Source: Asanoa siamensis (GTDB lineage: Bacteria > Actinomycetota > Actinomycetes > Mycobacteriales > Micromonosporaceae). Taken from it: DNA of 46,502 nucleotides. The stretch spans positions 1 through 46,502 of the forward strand of contig NZ_BONE01000060.1 of the NCBI RefSeq assembly GCF_016862555.1, given 5' to 3'. The translations under genes were made by a program, and so were the position numbers. Under the pieces are notes generated by a model. The model saw only the letters and a program-made list of their open reading frames with translations, ran no database searches and was not told the DNA's origin. Numbering within the stretch: the stretch's first letter is position 1; every line of letters begins with the position of its first letter. Positions 36,130 to 43,728 of this stretch are shown here, piece by piece.

Positions 36130-37212
36130 TCAACAGCGCGACCGCCTACATTCGGGCAGCTCAAGACGCCCGCAGCCCGGCGCAGTCGTCGAGCCCGGGC
36201 CGGCCGCCGCGCCGAGGGTCGGGCGCCGGGCCGGTGCCGTCGTCGCGGTGCGCGCGGTGGTGGTCGTCGGGCCCTGACCGGCCGCCGCGCGGTGGGTCGG
36301 GCGCCGGGCCGGTGCCGTCGTCGCGGTGCGCGCGGTGGTGGTTGTCGGGCCCTGACCCGCCGCCACCAGGGGCCGGTCACGAACCCCGACCCGCCACCAG
36401 GGGCCGGTCACGAACCCTGACCCGCCGCCACGGGGGCCCGGCCACGGACCCTGACCCGCCGCTTCGTCAACGCCGGGTAGGGCTCCGCCGTTCACCTGGA
36501 TGATCTGGGCGGTGACGTGACCGGCGTCGGGCGACGTCAGCCAGCGGATCGTCGCCGCGACGTCGTCGGTGTGGCCGGCGCGCTTGTTGAGGGCCTGCCC
36601 GACCAGCAGGTCGTGGCGCTGGTCGGTCATCGTGGCGCCGAAGAACTCGGTATCCGTCGTGTAGCCCGGTGCCACCACGTTGACCGTGATGCCCCGCGGG
36701 CCGAGGGCGGCCGCCAGGTCGATCGCGTAGGGATGCAGCGCCGCCTTGCTGCCGCCGTAGGAGCCCGAGCCCGAACCGCGGAACGCGGCGATCGAGCTGA
36801 GCAGGACGACCCGGGCGTTGTCTGCGAGCACGTCGCGTAGCGCCTCGGTGAGGTGCACCGCCGTCAGCACGTTGGACCGTAGGTTGGCCAGCCAGGCTGC
36901 GGACGCACGGGCCACCGGACTCGTCGCAGGGGCCGGGTCGGTGAGGGCCAGCAGCGCGTTGCCGCCCGCGTTGTTGACCAGCACGTCGACGTGCCCGAAG
37001 CGCTTGGCCACCTCGGTCGCCGCCCGCTCCGCTTCGGCCACCTCGCCGACGTCGGCGACGATCGCGTGCGCGTCGATCTCGGCGGCCGTCGAGGCCAGGA
37101 CCTCGGGTCGCCGACCGATGATCACGACGGCGTCGCCGTCCTTCACACAGGACGCGGCCACCGCGCGACCGATGCCGGTGCCGCCGCCGCTGACTACCAC
37201 CACCCGTGACAT
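36130..37212 (-). CDS. Short-chain dehydrogenase/reductase with repeat-expanded C-terminal tail
   Basis: 360 aa. Residues 1 to about 245 are a complete classical SDR: GGGTGIG cofactor loop, LVNNAGG, SSIAAFRG with the catalytic serine, YGGSK (YxxxK), and the family end VNGGALPG. The remaining roughly 115 residues are Gly/Pro/Thr/Arg-rich and include two 26-aa repeats (AAAGQGPTTTTARTATTAP plus ARRPT). They are encoded by tandem repeats at 36201-36460. Most SDRs stop near residue 250, so the tail looks like read-through into an expanded repeat after loss of the original stop. Reductase function is likely; substrate unknown. Confidence 0.85.
   Translation of the reverse strand: MSRVVVVSGGGTGIGRAVAASCVKDGDAVVIIGRRPEVLASTAAEIDAHAIVADVGEVAEAERAATEVAKRFGHVDVLVNNAGGNALLALTDPAPATSPVARASAAWLANLRSNVLTAVHLTEALRDVLADNARVVLLSSIAAFRGSGSGSYGGSKAALHPYAIDLAAALGPRGITVNVVAPGYTTDTEFFGATMTDQRHDLLVGQALNKRAGHTDDVAATIRWLTSPDAGHVTAQIIQVNGGALPGVDEAAGQGPWPGPRGGGSGFVTGPWWRVGVRDRPLVAAGQGPTTTTARTATTAPARRPTHRAAAGQGPTTTTARTATTAPARRPTLGAAAGPGSTTAPGCGRLELPECRRSRC
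36201..36460. repeat. Tandem repeats, 78 bp x2 and about 33 bp x3
   Basis: A 78-bp unit is repeated at 36201-36278 and 36279-36356, nearly identical. From 36357 about three 33-bp units follow, each containing a CCACCAGGGGCCGGTCACGA-like core, the third diverged. The array forms the 3' end of the SDR reading frame and the adjacent intergenic DNA. Confidence 0.85.
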
Positions 37213-37250
37213 GCCGCTGAGCGTAGCCAGCGCGCAGCCGCCGCAGTGAG

Positions 37251-37263
37251 GCCTGTGGATAAC
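37251..37263. promoter_or_regulatory. DnaA-box-like element
   Basis: GCCTGTGGATAAC, the same 13-mer seen twice near 26050. It lies between the divergent SDR and ArsR-family genes, just upstream of the ArsR promoter. Confidence 0.5.
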
Positions 37264-37283
37264 CCCGACCCGACGTATATTCC

Positions 37284-37313
37284 TTGACAGGCATATGCCT
37301 GAAGGGCCATATT
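37284..37313 (+). promoter_or_regulatory. Promoter/operator of the ArsR-AHSA1 operon
   Basis: A perfect -35 TTGACA (37284-37289), an 18-bp spacer and -10 CATATT (37308-37313). The spacer contains the 14-bp palindrome CAGGCATATGCCTG (37288-37301), a likely operator for the dimeric ArsR-family product. The predicted start site coincides with the GTG at 37320, so the mRNA would be leaderless. Confidence 0.7.
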
Positions 37314-37319
37314 GGGTAC

Positions 37320-37631
37320 GTGCCAACCGACGTGTTCGCGGTCCTCGCCGAGCCGGCCCGCCGCCGCATCCTCGACGAGCTGCGGGTCGCCGACCGCAGC
37401 GTCGGTGAGCTGGTCGTCGCACTGACGATCAGCCAGCCGACGGTGTCCAAGCACCTCAAGGTCCTGCGCGACGCGGGCTTCGTCTCGGCCCGCACCGCCG
37501 CACAGCAACGCATCTACCACGTCGAGCCGACCCAGTTCGCGGCGCTCGACGAATGGCTCGCGCCGTACCGTCGATTGTGGACCAATCACCTCGACGAACT
37601 GGCGCGCCATCTCGACAGGATGGAGCAGTGA
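37320..37631 (+). CDS. ArsR-family transcriptional regulator
   Basis: 103 aa from GTG 37320. A winged helix-turn-helix: FAVLAEPARRRILDELR, then SVGELVVALTISQPTVSKHL and RDAGFVSARTAAQQRIYHV. No metal-binding cysteine motif is seen, which fits the subgroup paired with AHSA1-type proteins. The stop overlaps the next gene's start by one base. It probably represses its own operon through the palindrome upstream. A TTG at 37284 would lie inside the -35 box and is rejected. Confidence 0.92.
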   Translation: MPTDVFAVLAEPARRRILDELRVADRSVGELVVALTISQPTVSKHLKVLRDAGFVSARTAAQQRIYHVEPTQFAALDEWLAPYRRLWTNHLDELARHLDRMEQ

Positions 37632-38170
37632 TGGAAGCGTACGAACCCAGCACCCTGGCAGACGCGAGCGTCGAGCAGGCGGCCGACGGCCGCGCAACCC
37701 TCGTGTTCGTCCGCGACTTCCCCCACCCGCCGCACCGCGTGTGGCGCGCGCTCACGAGCCCGAGCGAGATCGGCGAGTGGGCGCCGTACACGGCCGACCG
37801 CGACCTCGCCACCACCGGCCCGGCCACGCTCACCATGATCGACAGCGACACGCGCACGGACATCGCGGTCGAGGTGACGCGGGTCGACCCGGAACGCACG
37901 CTGGTCTACAGCTGGGGCACCGACACGCTCCGATGGGACCTGACGCCGACCGCGGCCGGCACCCGCCTCACCCTGCGCCACACGCTCGAGGACCCGTCCT
38001 GGATCGCCAAGGTGGCGGCGGGCTGGCACATCTGCCTTGACGTCGCCGACCACCTGCTGACGGGCAACCCGATCGGCCCGATCCGCGGCGAAGCGGCCCG
38101 CGCCCACGGCTGGGACGCCCTCCACGACGCCTACGCCACAAAGCTGAACGTCCCACAAGAAGAGTCCTGA
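37631..38170 (+). CDS. SRPBCC/AHSA1-domain protein
   Basis: 179 aa. A START-like fold of the AHSA1 group: VFVRDFPHPPHRVWRALTSP, EIGEWAPYTADRDL, LVYSWGTDTLRWDLTP and WHICLDVADHLLTG. Such proteins bind hydrophobic ligands and are often encoded with ArsR-type repressors, as here (one-base overlap). Ligand unknown. Confidence 0.9.
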   Translation: MEAYEPSTLADASVEQAADGRATLVFVRDFPHPPHRVWRALTSPSEIGEWAPYTADRDLATTGPATLTMIDSDTRTDIAVEVTRVDPERTLVYSWGTDTLRWDLTPTAAGTRLTLRHTLEDPSWIAKVAAGWHICLDVADHLLTGNPIGPIRGEAARAHGWDALHDAYATKLNVPQEES

Positions 38171-38329
38171 ACACCCGCAGGGGTACGGCCGAGCGACTCA
38201 CGCTCGCGCGCCAGCCACCGCCACCAACGCGCGTCCGTCCGGACCACAACAGGCCAATCCTCGGGTGGGCCACGGCGGCCAAGAACGAAGCGGCGGCAGC
38301 AAGTGAGAAACAGGCGAGCGCCATCATGA

Positions 38330-38352
38330 TCGGGCCGGGATACTCGGCCCGA
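38330..38352 (+). promoter_or_regulatory. Hairpin and -10-like element at the Nudix start codon
   Basis: TCGGGCCG (38330-38337) pairs perfectly with CGGCCCGA (38345-38352), whose last base is the A of the ATG. A GATACT element (38339-38344) ends 7 nt before the ATG. It could be the -10 of a leaderless promoter, or the hairpin could occlude the start; both cannot act on the same RNA. The rest of 38171-38329 shows no gene. Confidence 0.35.
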
Positions 38353-38897
38353 TGAGTATCGCGGCGTTGGTGGATCTTGTTGAGGGGCTTGTCGCCGGCG
38401 ATCAGACCGAGGCCGACCAGCGCGCCGACGTCCTCGCCTGGCTGCGCGACACCGACGACGTCTATCGGCGGGCCAAGCCCGACACGCCACCCCGCCATCT
38501 CGTTTCCTACGTCGTGCCCGTCGACCGACGCGACGGCAGCATCCTGTTGATCGACCACATCAACGCCGGGCTCTGGCTGCCGCCAGGCGGCCATGTCGAG
38601 GTCAAAGAGGACCCCGCCGAGACCGCCCGGCGTGAGGCGCTTGAGGAACTCGGCCTGGACGTCACCGTAGGAAAGCCGATCTTCATCACCGTGACCACCA
38701 CCGTCGGCATCGACAAGGGGCATACCGACGTGAGCCTCTGGTATCCCGTCCTCGCCGACCGTCACCAACCGCTCGTCACCGACGCGGGTGAGTTCACCGA
38801 GGCGCGGTGGTGGTCGCTCGACGACGTCGACCGCGCGGATCCCGGGCTCTTCGACCCGCACCTCGGACGCTTCCTGCGCAAGCTCCGTCAGAGGTAG
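38352..38897 (+). CDS. Nudix hydrolase
   Basis: 181 aa. An intact Nudix box (GGHVEVKEDPAE through REALEELGL, residues about 78-101) with the GX5EX7REUXEEXGU pattern. An N-terminal helical region (1-40) precedes it. The substrate, a nucleoside diphosphate derivative in the family, cannot be read from sequence. No Shine-Dalgarno sequence is seen. The 3' end overlaps the convergent AAA gene by 10 bp. Confidence 0.93.
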   Translation: MSIAALVDLVEGLVAGDQTEADQRADVLAWLRDTDDVYRRAKPDTPPRHLVSYVVPVDRRDGSILLIDHINAGLWLPPGGHVEVKEDPAETARREALEELGLDVTVGKPIFITVTTTVGIDKGHTDVSLWYPVLADRHQPLVTDAGEFTEARWWSLDDVDRADPGLFDPHLGRFLRKLRQR

Positions 38898-39997
38898 AAG
38901 CCGCTCGACGCCGGGGTCACCGGCGTGGCCACCGACGGCTTGCCGTCGCGCAGAGCCAGCAGTTCGGCCAGCGTCGCACCGTACGCGCCGACGCCCGTCG
39001 ACGTGCCGAGCCAGGCCGATGCCTGCTCGAACGGCAGCGGGCCGACCTCGATCTGCGCCATGCACCGGCCCGGCCGCAGCACCGCGGGGTGCAGGCGGCC
39101 GATCTTCTCGTTGGTGGTCACCGCGACGATCACGTTGCCGCCCTGGCCGAGGAGGCCGTCGGTCAGGTTGAGCAGGCGGGAGAGCTGCTGGGTGTTGGTC
39201 GCCAGCCCGTCGGCGCGGATCAGGTCGTCGCTGTCCTCGAGCAGCAGCAGCCGCCAGCGGCGGCTGTCGGTCGGGCCGCCGGCCGCGACCTTGGCCAGGT
39301 ACGACGGGTCCGTGAACAGCTGCTGGGGGTCGATCACCAGGTCGACCTGGCACCAGTCGCGCCACGCGCGGGCCAGCGAGCGCAGCGCCGTGGTCTTACC
39401 GGTGCCGGGGGAGCCGTGCATGATCAGCAGGCGGCCGTGCACGGTCGTGGGGGTGAGGTCCACCAGGCGCTCGATCGCGTCGCCGGCGGTCTTCTCGTAG
39501 TTGTCGCGGATCGTCGACCACTCGTCGCACGCCACGTTCCGGGCGGTGCGGGTCGGGCCCATCTGCGACTGGTGCCAGAAGCCGATCTCCACCTCGCCGG
39601 TGTCGACCTTCTCCGGCTCGGTGGCGCCGGTCGTGCATTCCGCGAGTACGGACTCCGCGAGCTCCTCCGTGACCGCGGTCACGGTGATCGAGGCGCCGCC
39701 CGTACGCCAGCGGACCGCGCGGACCGTCCAGCCCTCGCCGATCGCCAGGCGCGCGTCGCGGCCCTCGTCGACCGCGACCCGGGCGAGCTTTGCGCCGACG
39801 GGGAGCAGCGTGGCTTCGGCACGGACGCGGTCGAGGCGCTTGGTCCGCGCCCACGGCTGGTCGCCGGAGACGAAGCTGGACAGCGCCAGCGCGTCGACGA
39901 CGTCGGACGGCACGTCCATGTCGTCGAAGTGCAGCATGCGACCTAGGGGACCGGTGTGTTCGGGACCGCCACCGGTGGGCATTCGGCCATCGAGCAT
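38888..39997 (-). CDS. AAA-family ATPase with DUF5925-like N-terminal region
   Basis: 369 aa from ATG 39997. The N-terminal part (about 1-150) resembles the DUF5925 region that precedes AAA domains in actinobacteria. Walker A is GSPGTGKTTALR, Walker B LLLLEDSDDL, sensor-like VAVTTNEKIGRLHPAVLRPGR with the arginine finger region. Closest in pattern to CbbX/BCS1-like AAA proteins. The starts at 40069 and 39982 are alternatives; no clear ribosome site decides. Role unknown. Confidence 0.85.
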   Translation of the reverse strand: MLDGRMPTGGGPEHTGPLGRMLHFDDMDVPSDVVDALALSSFVSGDQPWARTKRLDRVRAEATLLPVGAKLARVAVDEGRDARLAIGEGWTVRAVRWRTGGASITVTAVTEELAESVLAECTTGATEPEKVDTGEVEIGFWHQSQMGPTRTARNVACDEWSTIRDNYEKTAGDAIERLVDLTPTTVHGRLLIMHGSPGTGKTTALRSLARAWRDWCQVDLVIDPQQLFTDPSYLAKVAAGGPTDSRRWRLLLLEDSDDLIRADGLATNTQQLSRLLNLTDGLLGQGGNVIVAVTTNEKIGRLHPAVLRPGRCMAQIEVGPLPFEQASAWLGTSTGVGAYGATLAELLALRDGKPSVATPVTPASSGFYL

Positions 39998-40097
39998 GCA
40001 CCGATAGTGACTACTCTCGGCAACGATCGTCCACCCGGTATGCACGATGTGTGGCCTTTGTCGCGGCAACCGAAGCAGAAACGATCACTGACAGTGA

Positions 40098-41399
40098 TTA
40101 CGAGACAGCGGACCGCTCCAGGATCGCCACGACACCCTGGCCACCGGCGGCACAGATGGAGATGAGCCCTCGCCCGCTCCCGCGCGCGGCCAGCAGCTTC
40201 GCCAGCGTCGCCACGATCCGCCCACCGGTGGCCGCGAACGGGTGCCCGGCCGCCAGCGACGACCCGGTGACGTTGAGCTTGGCCCGGTCGATCGACCCGA
40301 GCGGCGCGTCCAGCCCCAGCCGCTCCTTGCAGAACTCCGGCGACTCCCAGGCGGCCAGCGTGGCCAGCACCTGCGACGCGAACGCCTCGTGGATCTCGTA
40401 GTAGTCGAAGTCCTGCAGGCTCAGCCCGTGCCGGGCGAGCAGGCGCGGCACCGCGTAGGCGGGCGCCATCAGCAGCCCCTCGTCGCCATGCACGAAGTCG
40501 ACCGCCGCCGTCTCCGCGTCGACGAAGTGCGCCAGCACCGGCAACCGCCGCGCGGCCGCCCACTCGTCGGACGCCAGCAGCACGGTCGACGCCCCGTCGG
40601 TCAACGGCGAGGAGTTGCCGGCCGTCATCGTCGCCCGCGCGGCGTCGGGGCCGCGGGTGCCGAACACCGGCCGCAGCGAACCCAGCTTCTCGAGAGACGT
40701 GTCCGCGCGCAGGTTCTGGTCGCGGGTCAATCCCAGATAAGGCGTAACAAGATCATCAAAGAAGCCCCGGTCGTACGCCGCCGCCAGCCGCTGGTGCGAG
40801 GCCAGCGCCAGCGCGTCCTGCGCGGCCCGGTCGATGCTCCAGCGCAACGCGGTGATCGCGGCATGATCACCCATGGATAGCCCGGTACGCGGCTCCGCGT
40901 TGCGCGGTGCCTCCGGCAGGAAGGCGTGGTGCGGCCGGATCCGGGTGGCCGCGCGCAGCCGCGCGCCGACCGTGCGGGCCGCGTTCATCTGCAGCAGCGT
41001 GCGGCGCAGGTCCTCGTTGAGCGCGAGCGGCGCGTCGGAGGTGGTGTCCACACCGCCCGCGATGCCCGCGTCGATCTGCCCCAGCGCGATCTTGTTGGCG
41101 ACCAGGATCGCCGCCTCGAGCCCGGTGCCACAGGCCTGCTGGATGTCGTACGCCGGCGTCGTGGGGTCGAGCCGCGAACCCAGCACCGCCTCGCGGGTCA
41201 GGTTGAAGTCGCGTGAGTGCTTGAGCACCGCGCCGGCGACCAACTCGCCGACCCGGGCCCCGGCCAGCCCGAACCGGGCGACGAGCCCGTCGAGCGCGGC
41301 GGTGAGCATGTCCAGGTTGCTGGCCGCGGCATAGCGGCTGTTGGAGCGGGCGAACGGGATCCGGTTGCCACCGACGATCGCGACTCGTCTGGTCTCCAT
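40098..41399 (-). CDS. fadA2: Acetyl-CoA acyltransferase (thiolase), FadA2-like
   Basis: 433 aa from ATG 41399, with AGGGAGG 6 nt upstream. Thiolase motifs: QQACGTGLEAAI with the nucleophilic cysteine, NVTGSSLAAGHPF, the catalytic histidine region YEIHEAFASQVLA, and CAAGGQGVVAI at the end. A huge in-frame extension to 43631 covers antisense of fabG4 and htdX and is rejected. The neighbourhood (divergent fabG4 and htdX) matches the mycobacterial fadA2-fabG4-htdX cluster, so a role in fatty acid beta-oxidation or remodelling is likely. Confidence 0.92.
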   Translation of the reverse strand: METRRVAIVGGNRIPFARSNSRYAAASNLDMLTAALDGLVARFGLAGARVGELVAGAVLKHSRDFNLTREAVLGSRLDPTTPAYDIQQACGTGLEAAILVANKIALGQIDAGIAGGVDTTSDAPLALNEDLRRTLLQMNAARTVGARLRAATRIRPHHAFLPEAPRNAEPRTGLSMGDHAAITALRWSIDRAAQDALALASHQRLAAAYDRGFFDDLVTPYLGLTRDQNLRADTSLEKLGSLRPVFGTRGPDAARATMTAGNSSPLTDGASTVLLASDEWAAARRLPVLAHFVDAETAAVDFVHGDEGLLMAPAYAVPRLLARHGLSLQDFDYYEIHEAFASQVLATLAAWESPEFCKERLGLDAPLGSIDRAKLNVTGSSLAAGHPFAATGGRIVATLAKLLAARGSGRGLISICAAGGQGVVAILERSAVS

Positions 41400-41419
41400 C
41401 AGTCGCCTCCCTGAAGGGT

Positions 41420-41431
41420 TACTGATTAGTA
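41420..41431. promoter_or_regulatory. Operator-like inverted repeat between fadA2 and fabG4
   Basis: TACTGATTAGTA: arms TACT/AGTA around GATT, in a 42-bp divergent gap. TAGGCT (41430-41435) is a -10 candidate 6 nt before the fabG4 ATG, so fabG4 would be leaderless. The repeat overlaps it and a TACTAA on the opposite strand toward fadA2. One repressor could control both directions. Confidence 0.5.
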
Positions 41432-41441
41432 GGCTACTTCC

Positions 41442-42761
41442 ATGAGCGACCGCTACGCGAGCTTCGCGAACTCTGGTCCCGGCCGGATGCTGGTCAAGCG
41501 GCTCGGGCTCCCCAATCCGCCGGTGCTGCGCCGCTTCCGGCCCGGCGATCCGCTGGTCACCGGCCCGGTCCTGGTCGGCGCCGCGCCCGGCGGCCGGCTC
41601 GAGGGCCCGGTGCGCAAGATGCTCACCGTCGCCGAGGTCCCGATGGACGGCGGCCCGCCGTGGTCGGCACTGGTGTTCGACGCGAGCGGCGTCCAGGACG
41701 CCGCCGCGCTGCACCCGCTCTACGAGTTCTTCCACGGCAACGCCAAGGCCCTGGCCCGCAACGGCCGGGTGATCGTCCTCGGCACGCCGCCCGCCGCCTG
41801 CGCCTCGCCGCGGGAGGCCACCGCCCAGCGCGCGCTGGAGGGGCTGACCCGCAGCATCGGCAAGGAGTTCGGCCGCGGCAGCACCGCACAGCTCATCTAC
41901 GTCGCACCCGGCGCCGAGGAGTTCACCGACTCCGCGATGCGCTTCCTGCTCTCGAGCCGCTCCGCGTACGTGTCGGGTCAGGTGATCCGGATCGGCCCGG
42001 TGACGTCGTCGCCGCTGACCGACTGGGAGCACCCGCTGGAAGGCAAGGTCGCGTTGGTGACCGGCGCCGCCCAGGGCATCGGCGCCGCGATCGCGCGCGT
42101 GCTGGCCCGTGACGGCGCCCGGGTGGTCGCGCTGGACGTGCCCGCCGCCGGCGAGGCGCTGGCCCGGGTCGCCAACGAGATCGGCGGGACCGCGCTGCAG
42201 CTCGACCTGACCCGGCCCGACGCGCCTTCGACGCTGGCCGCCCAGCTGCTGAGCCGGCACGGCAAGGTCGACGTCGTGGTGCACAACGCCGGCATCACCC
42301 GCGACAAGACGATCGCCAAGATGTCCGCCGAACAGTGGGACGCGGTCGTCGACGTCAACCTGTCGAGCCAGGAGCGGATCAACGACGCGCTGATCCCGCT
42401 GCTGCCCGAGGGCGGCCGGATCATCGCGGTCTCGTCGACGAGCGGCATCGCCGGCAATCGGGGCCAGACCAACTACGCCACCTCGAAGGCGGGCGTGATC
42501 GGGCTGGTGCAGTCGATGGCGCCGATCCTGGCGAGCCAGGGCGTCACGATCAACGCGGTGGCGCCGGGCTTCATCGAGACCCGGATGACCGCCCGGATGC
42601 CGCTCGCGACCCGCGAGGTCGGCCGCCGGATGAACAGCCTGTCGCAGGGTGGCCTGCCGGTCGACGTGGCCGAGACCATCGCCTGGCTGGCCGCGCCCGG
42701 CTCGTCCGGCATCACCGGCAACGTGATCCGCGTCTGCGGCCAGATGTGGTTGGGTGCCTAG
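41442..42761 (+). CDS. fabG4: High-molecular-weight 3-oxoacyl-ACP/CoA reductase FabG4
   Basis: 439 aa, the length of HMwFabG rather than the 250-aa FabG. The N-terminal 200 residues are a degenerate Rossmann-like domain. The C-terminal SDR (about 205-439) has GAAQGIG, HNAGITRDKT, SSTSGIAG with the catalytic serine, and NYATSK (YxxxK). Mycobacterial FabG4 has this same two-domain layout and reduces 3-oxoacyl-CoA/ACP. No Shine-Dalgarno sequence; leaderless transcription is likely. htdX starts on the base after its stop. Confidence 0.93.
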   Translation: MSDRYASFANSGPGRMLVKRLGLPNPPVLRRFRPGDPLVTGPVLVGAAPGGRLEGPVRKMLTVAEVPMDGGPPWSALVFDASGVQDAAALHPLYEFFHGNAKALARNGRVIVLGTPPAACASPREATAQRALEGLTRSIGKEFGRGSTAQLIYVAPGAEEFTDSAMRFLLSSRSAYVSGQVIRIGPVTSSPLTDWEHPLEGKVALVTGAAQGIGAAIARVLARDGARVVALDVPAAGEALARVANEIGGTALQLDLTRPDAPSTLAAQLLSRHGKVDVVVHNAGITRDKTIAKMSAEQWDAVVDVNLSSQERINDALIPLLPEGGRIIAVSSTSGIAGNRGQTNYATSKAGVIGLVQSMAPILASQGVTINAVAPGFIETRMTARMPLATREVGRRMNSLSQGGLPVDVAETIAWLAAPGSSGITGNVIRVCGQMWLGA

Positions 42762-43622
42762 ATGTCCATCGTCGAGCTCGACGGCCCGCCGGAGCTGGGT
42801 CCGCTCTACCGGCGGGCGGCGATCCGCGCGCTGCCCAGGATCGGCCTCGTGCCGGGCACCGACCGGCGGCCGCCGATCCAGGTGTTGCCCGACGTCGAGC
42901 TCGTGCTGCGCGGCGTCGAGGTCGACCGGAGCCGGCTGGCCGACTACGACCGGGTCTGCGAATTCCGGCTGACCGACCGGCTGCCGGTGACGTTCCCGCA
43001 CGTGCTGGCCACGCCACTGGCGATGCGGCTGATGACGAGCGCCGACTTCCCGTACCCGGTGGTCGGGTTGGTGCACGTCGCCAACAAGATCACCCAACTG
43101 CGGCCGCTGGACGCCAACGAGCGGCTCGACCTGTCCGTGCGGGCGGTCGACCTGCGCCCGCACGAGCGGGGCCGCCAGTTCGACGTGGTCGCGGTGGCGA
43201 CGGTCGACGGCGAGGAGGTCTGGCGGGACGTGTCGACCTACCTGCGCAGGGGCCGAACGCCCGACAAAGCCCCCAAGACTGCACAGGACGTGCCGCCGCC
43301 GGCCTCGGCCACGTGGCGCGTCACGCCCCGGATCGGTGTCGACTACGCCCGGGTCTCCGGCGACCGCAACCCCATCCACACCTCCCGCCTCGGCGCCCGG
43401 CTGTTCGGCTTCCCGCGGCCGATCGCCCACGGCATGTGGAGCAAGGCCCGCTGCCTGGCGGCTATGGAGGGCCGCCTGCCCGACGCGTACACGGTCGAGG
43501 TCGCCTTCAAGCGGCCCATCCTGCTGCCCGGCACGGTCGCCTTCTCGGCGACTCCGGGCGAGACGTTCGCGCTGCACGACCCGAAGAGCGGCGCGCCCCA
43601 CCTCATCGGCACCATGAGCTAA
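42762..43622 (+). CDS. htdX: MaoC-like (R)-3-hydroxyacyl thioester dehydratase, HtdX-like
   Basis: 286 aa, a double hot-dog. The hydratase-2 motif is in the C-terminal half: DYARVSGDRNPIHTSRLGA followed by IAHGMWSKARCL, with the catalytic Asp and His. The N-terminal half is a non-catalytic hot-dog. It starts directly after the fabG4 stop. With fadA2 and fabG4 it makes the mycobacterial-type fatty acid set (ketoreduction, dehydration, thiolysis). Confidence 0.92.
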   Translation: MSIVELDGPPELGPLYRRAAIRALPRIGLVPGTDRRPPIQVLPDVELVLRGVEVDRSRLADYDRVCEFRLTDRLPVTFPHVLATPLAMRLMTSADFPYPVVGLVHVANKITQLRPLDANERLDLSVRAVDLRPHERGRQFDVVAVATVDGEEVWRDVSTYLRRGRTPDKAPKTAQDVPPPASATWRVTPRIGVDYARVSGDRNPIHTSRLGARLFGFPRPIAHGMWSKARCLAAMEGRLPDAYTVEVAFKRPILLPGTVAFSATPGETFALHDPKSGAPHLIGTMS

Positions 43623-43665
43623 CTGACACATCTGTAGCGCCCTTGTCGCCGCGCCGAGCCCAGGG

Positions 43666-43713
43666 TTATTCTCAGCTTGAGTTATTCTTAGGCAGAGAAG
43701 TTCTTAGGGCGAG
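43666..43713 (+). promoter_or_regulatory. Three 16-bp direct repeats, likely NrtR-family operator
   Basis: TTATTCTCAGCTTGAG (43666-43681), TTATTCTTAGGCAGAG (43682-43697) and AAGTTCTTAGGGCGAG (43698-43713) are head-to-tail with no gap. Each has an internal inverted half (for example CTCA-GCT-TGAG or TTCT...AGAA). They end 15 nt before the GTG of the Nudix-wHTH gene and are AT-rich against the surrounding DNA. Autoregulation by the downstream product is inferred. Confidence 0.65.
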
Positions 43714-43728
43714 AAGGACAGGGGAGCT

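Noticed and set aside
36201-36460. Possible CRISPR array
   Set aside because: Units are contiguous tandem repeats without unique spacers, in-frame with the SDR gene, and no cas gene is present.
41400-43631. Upstream in-frame extension of the thiolase to over 1100 residues
   Set aside because: Covers antisense of fabG4 and htdX; the ATG at 41399 has a strong ribosome site and the thiolase family start.
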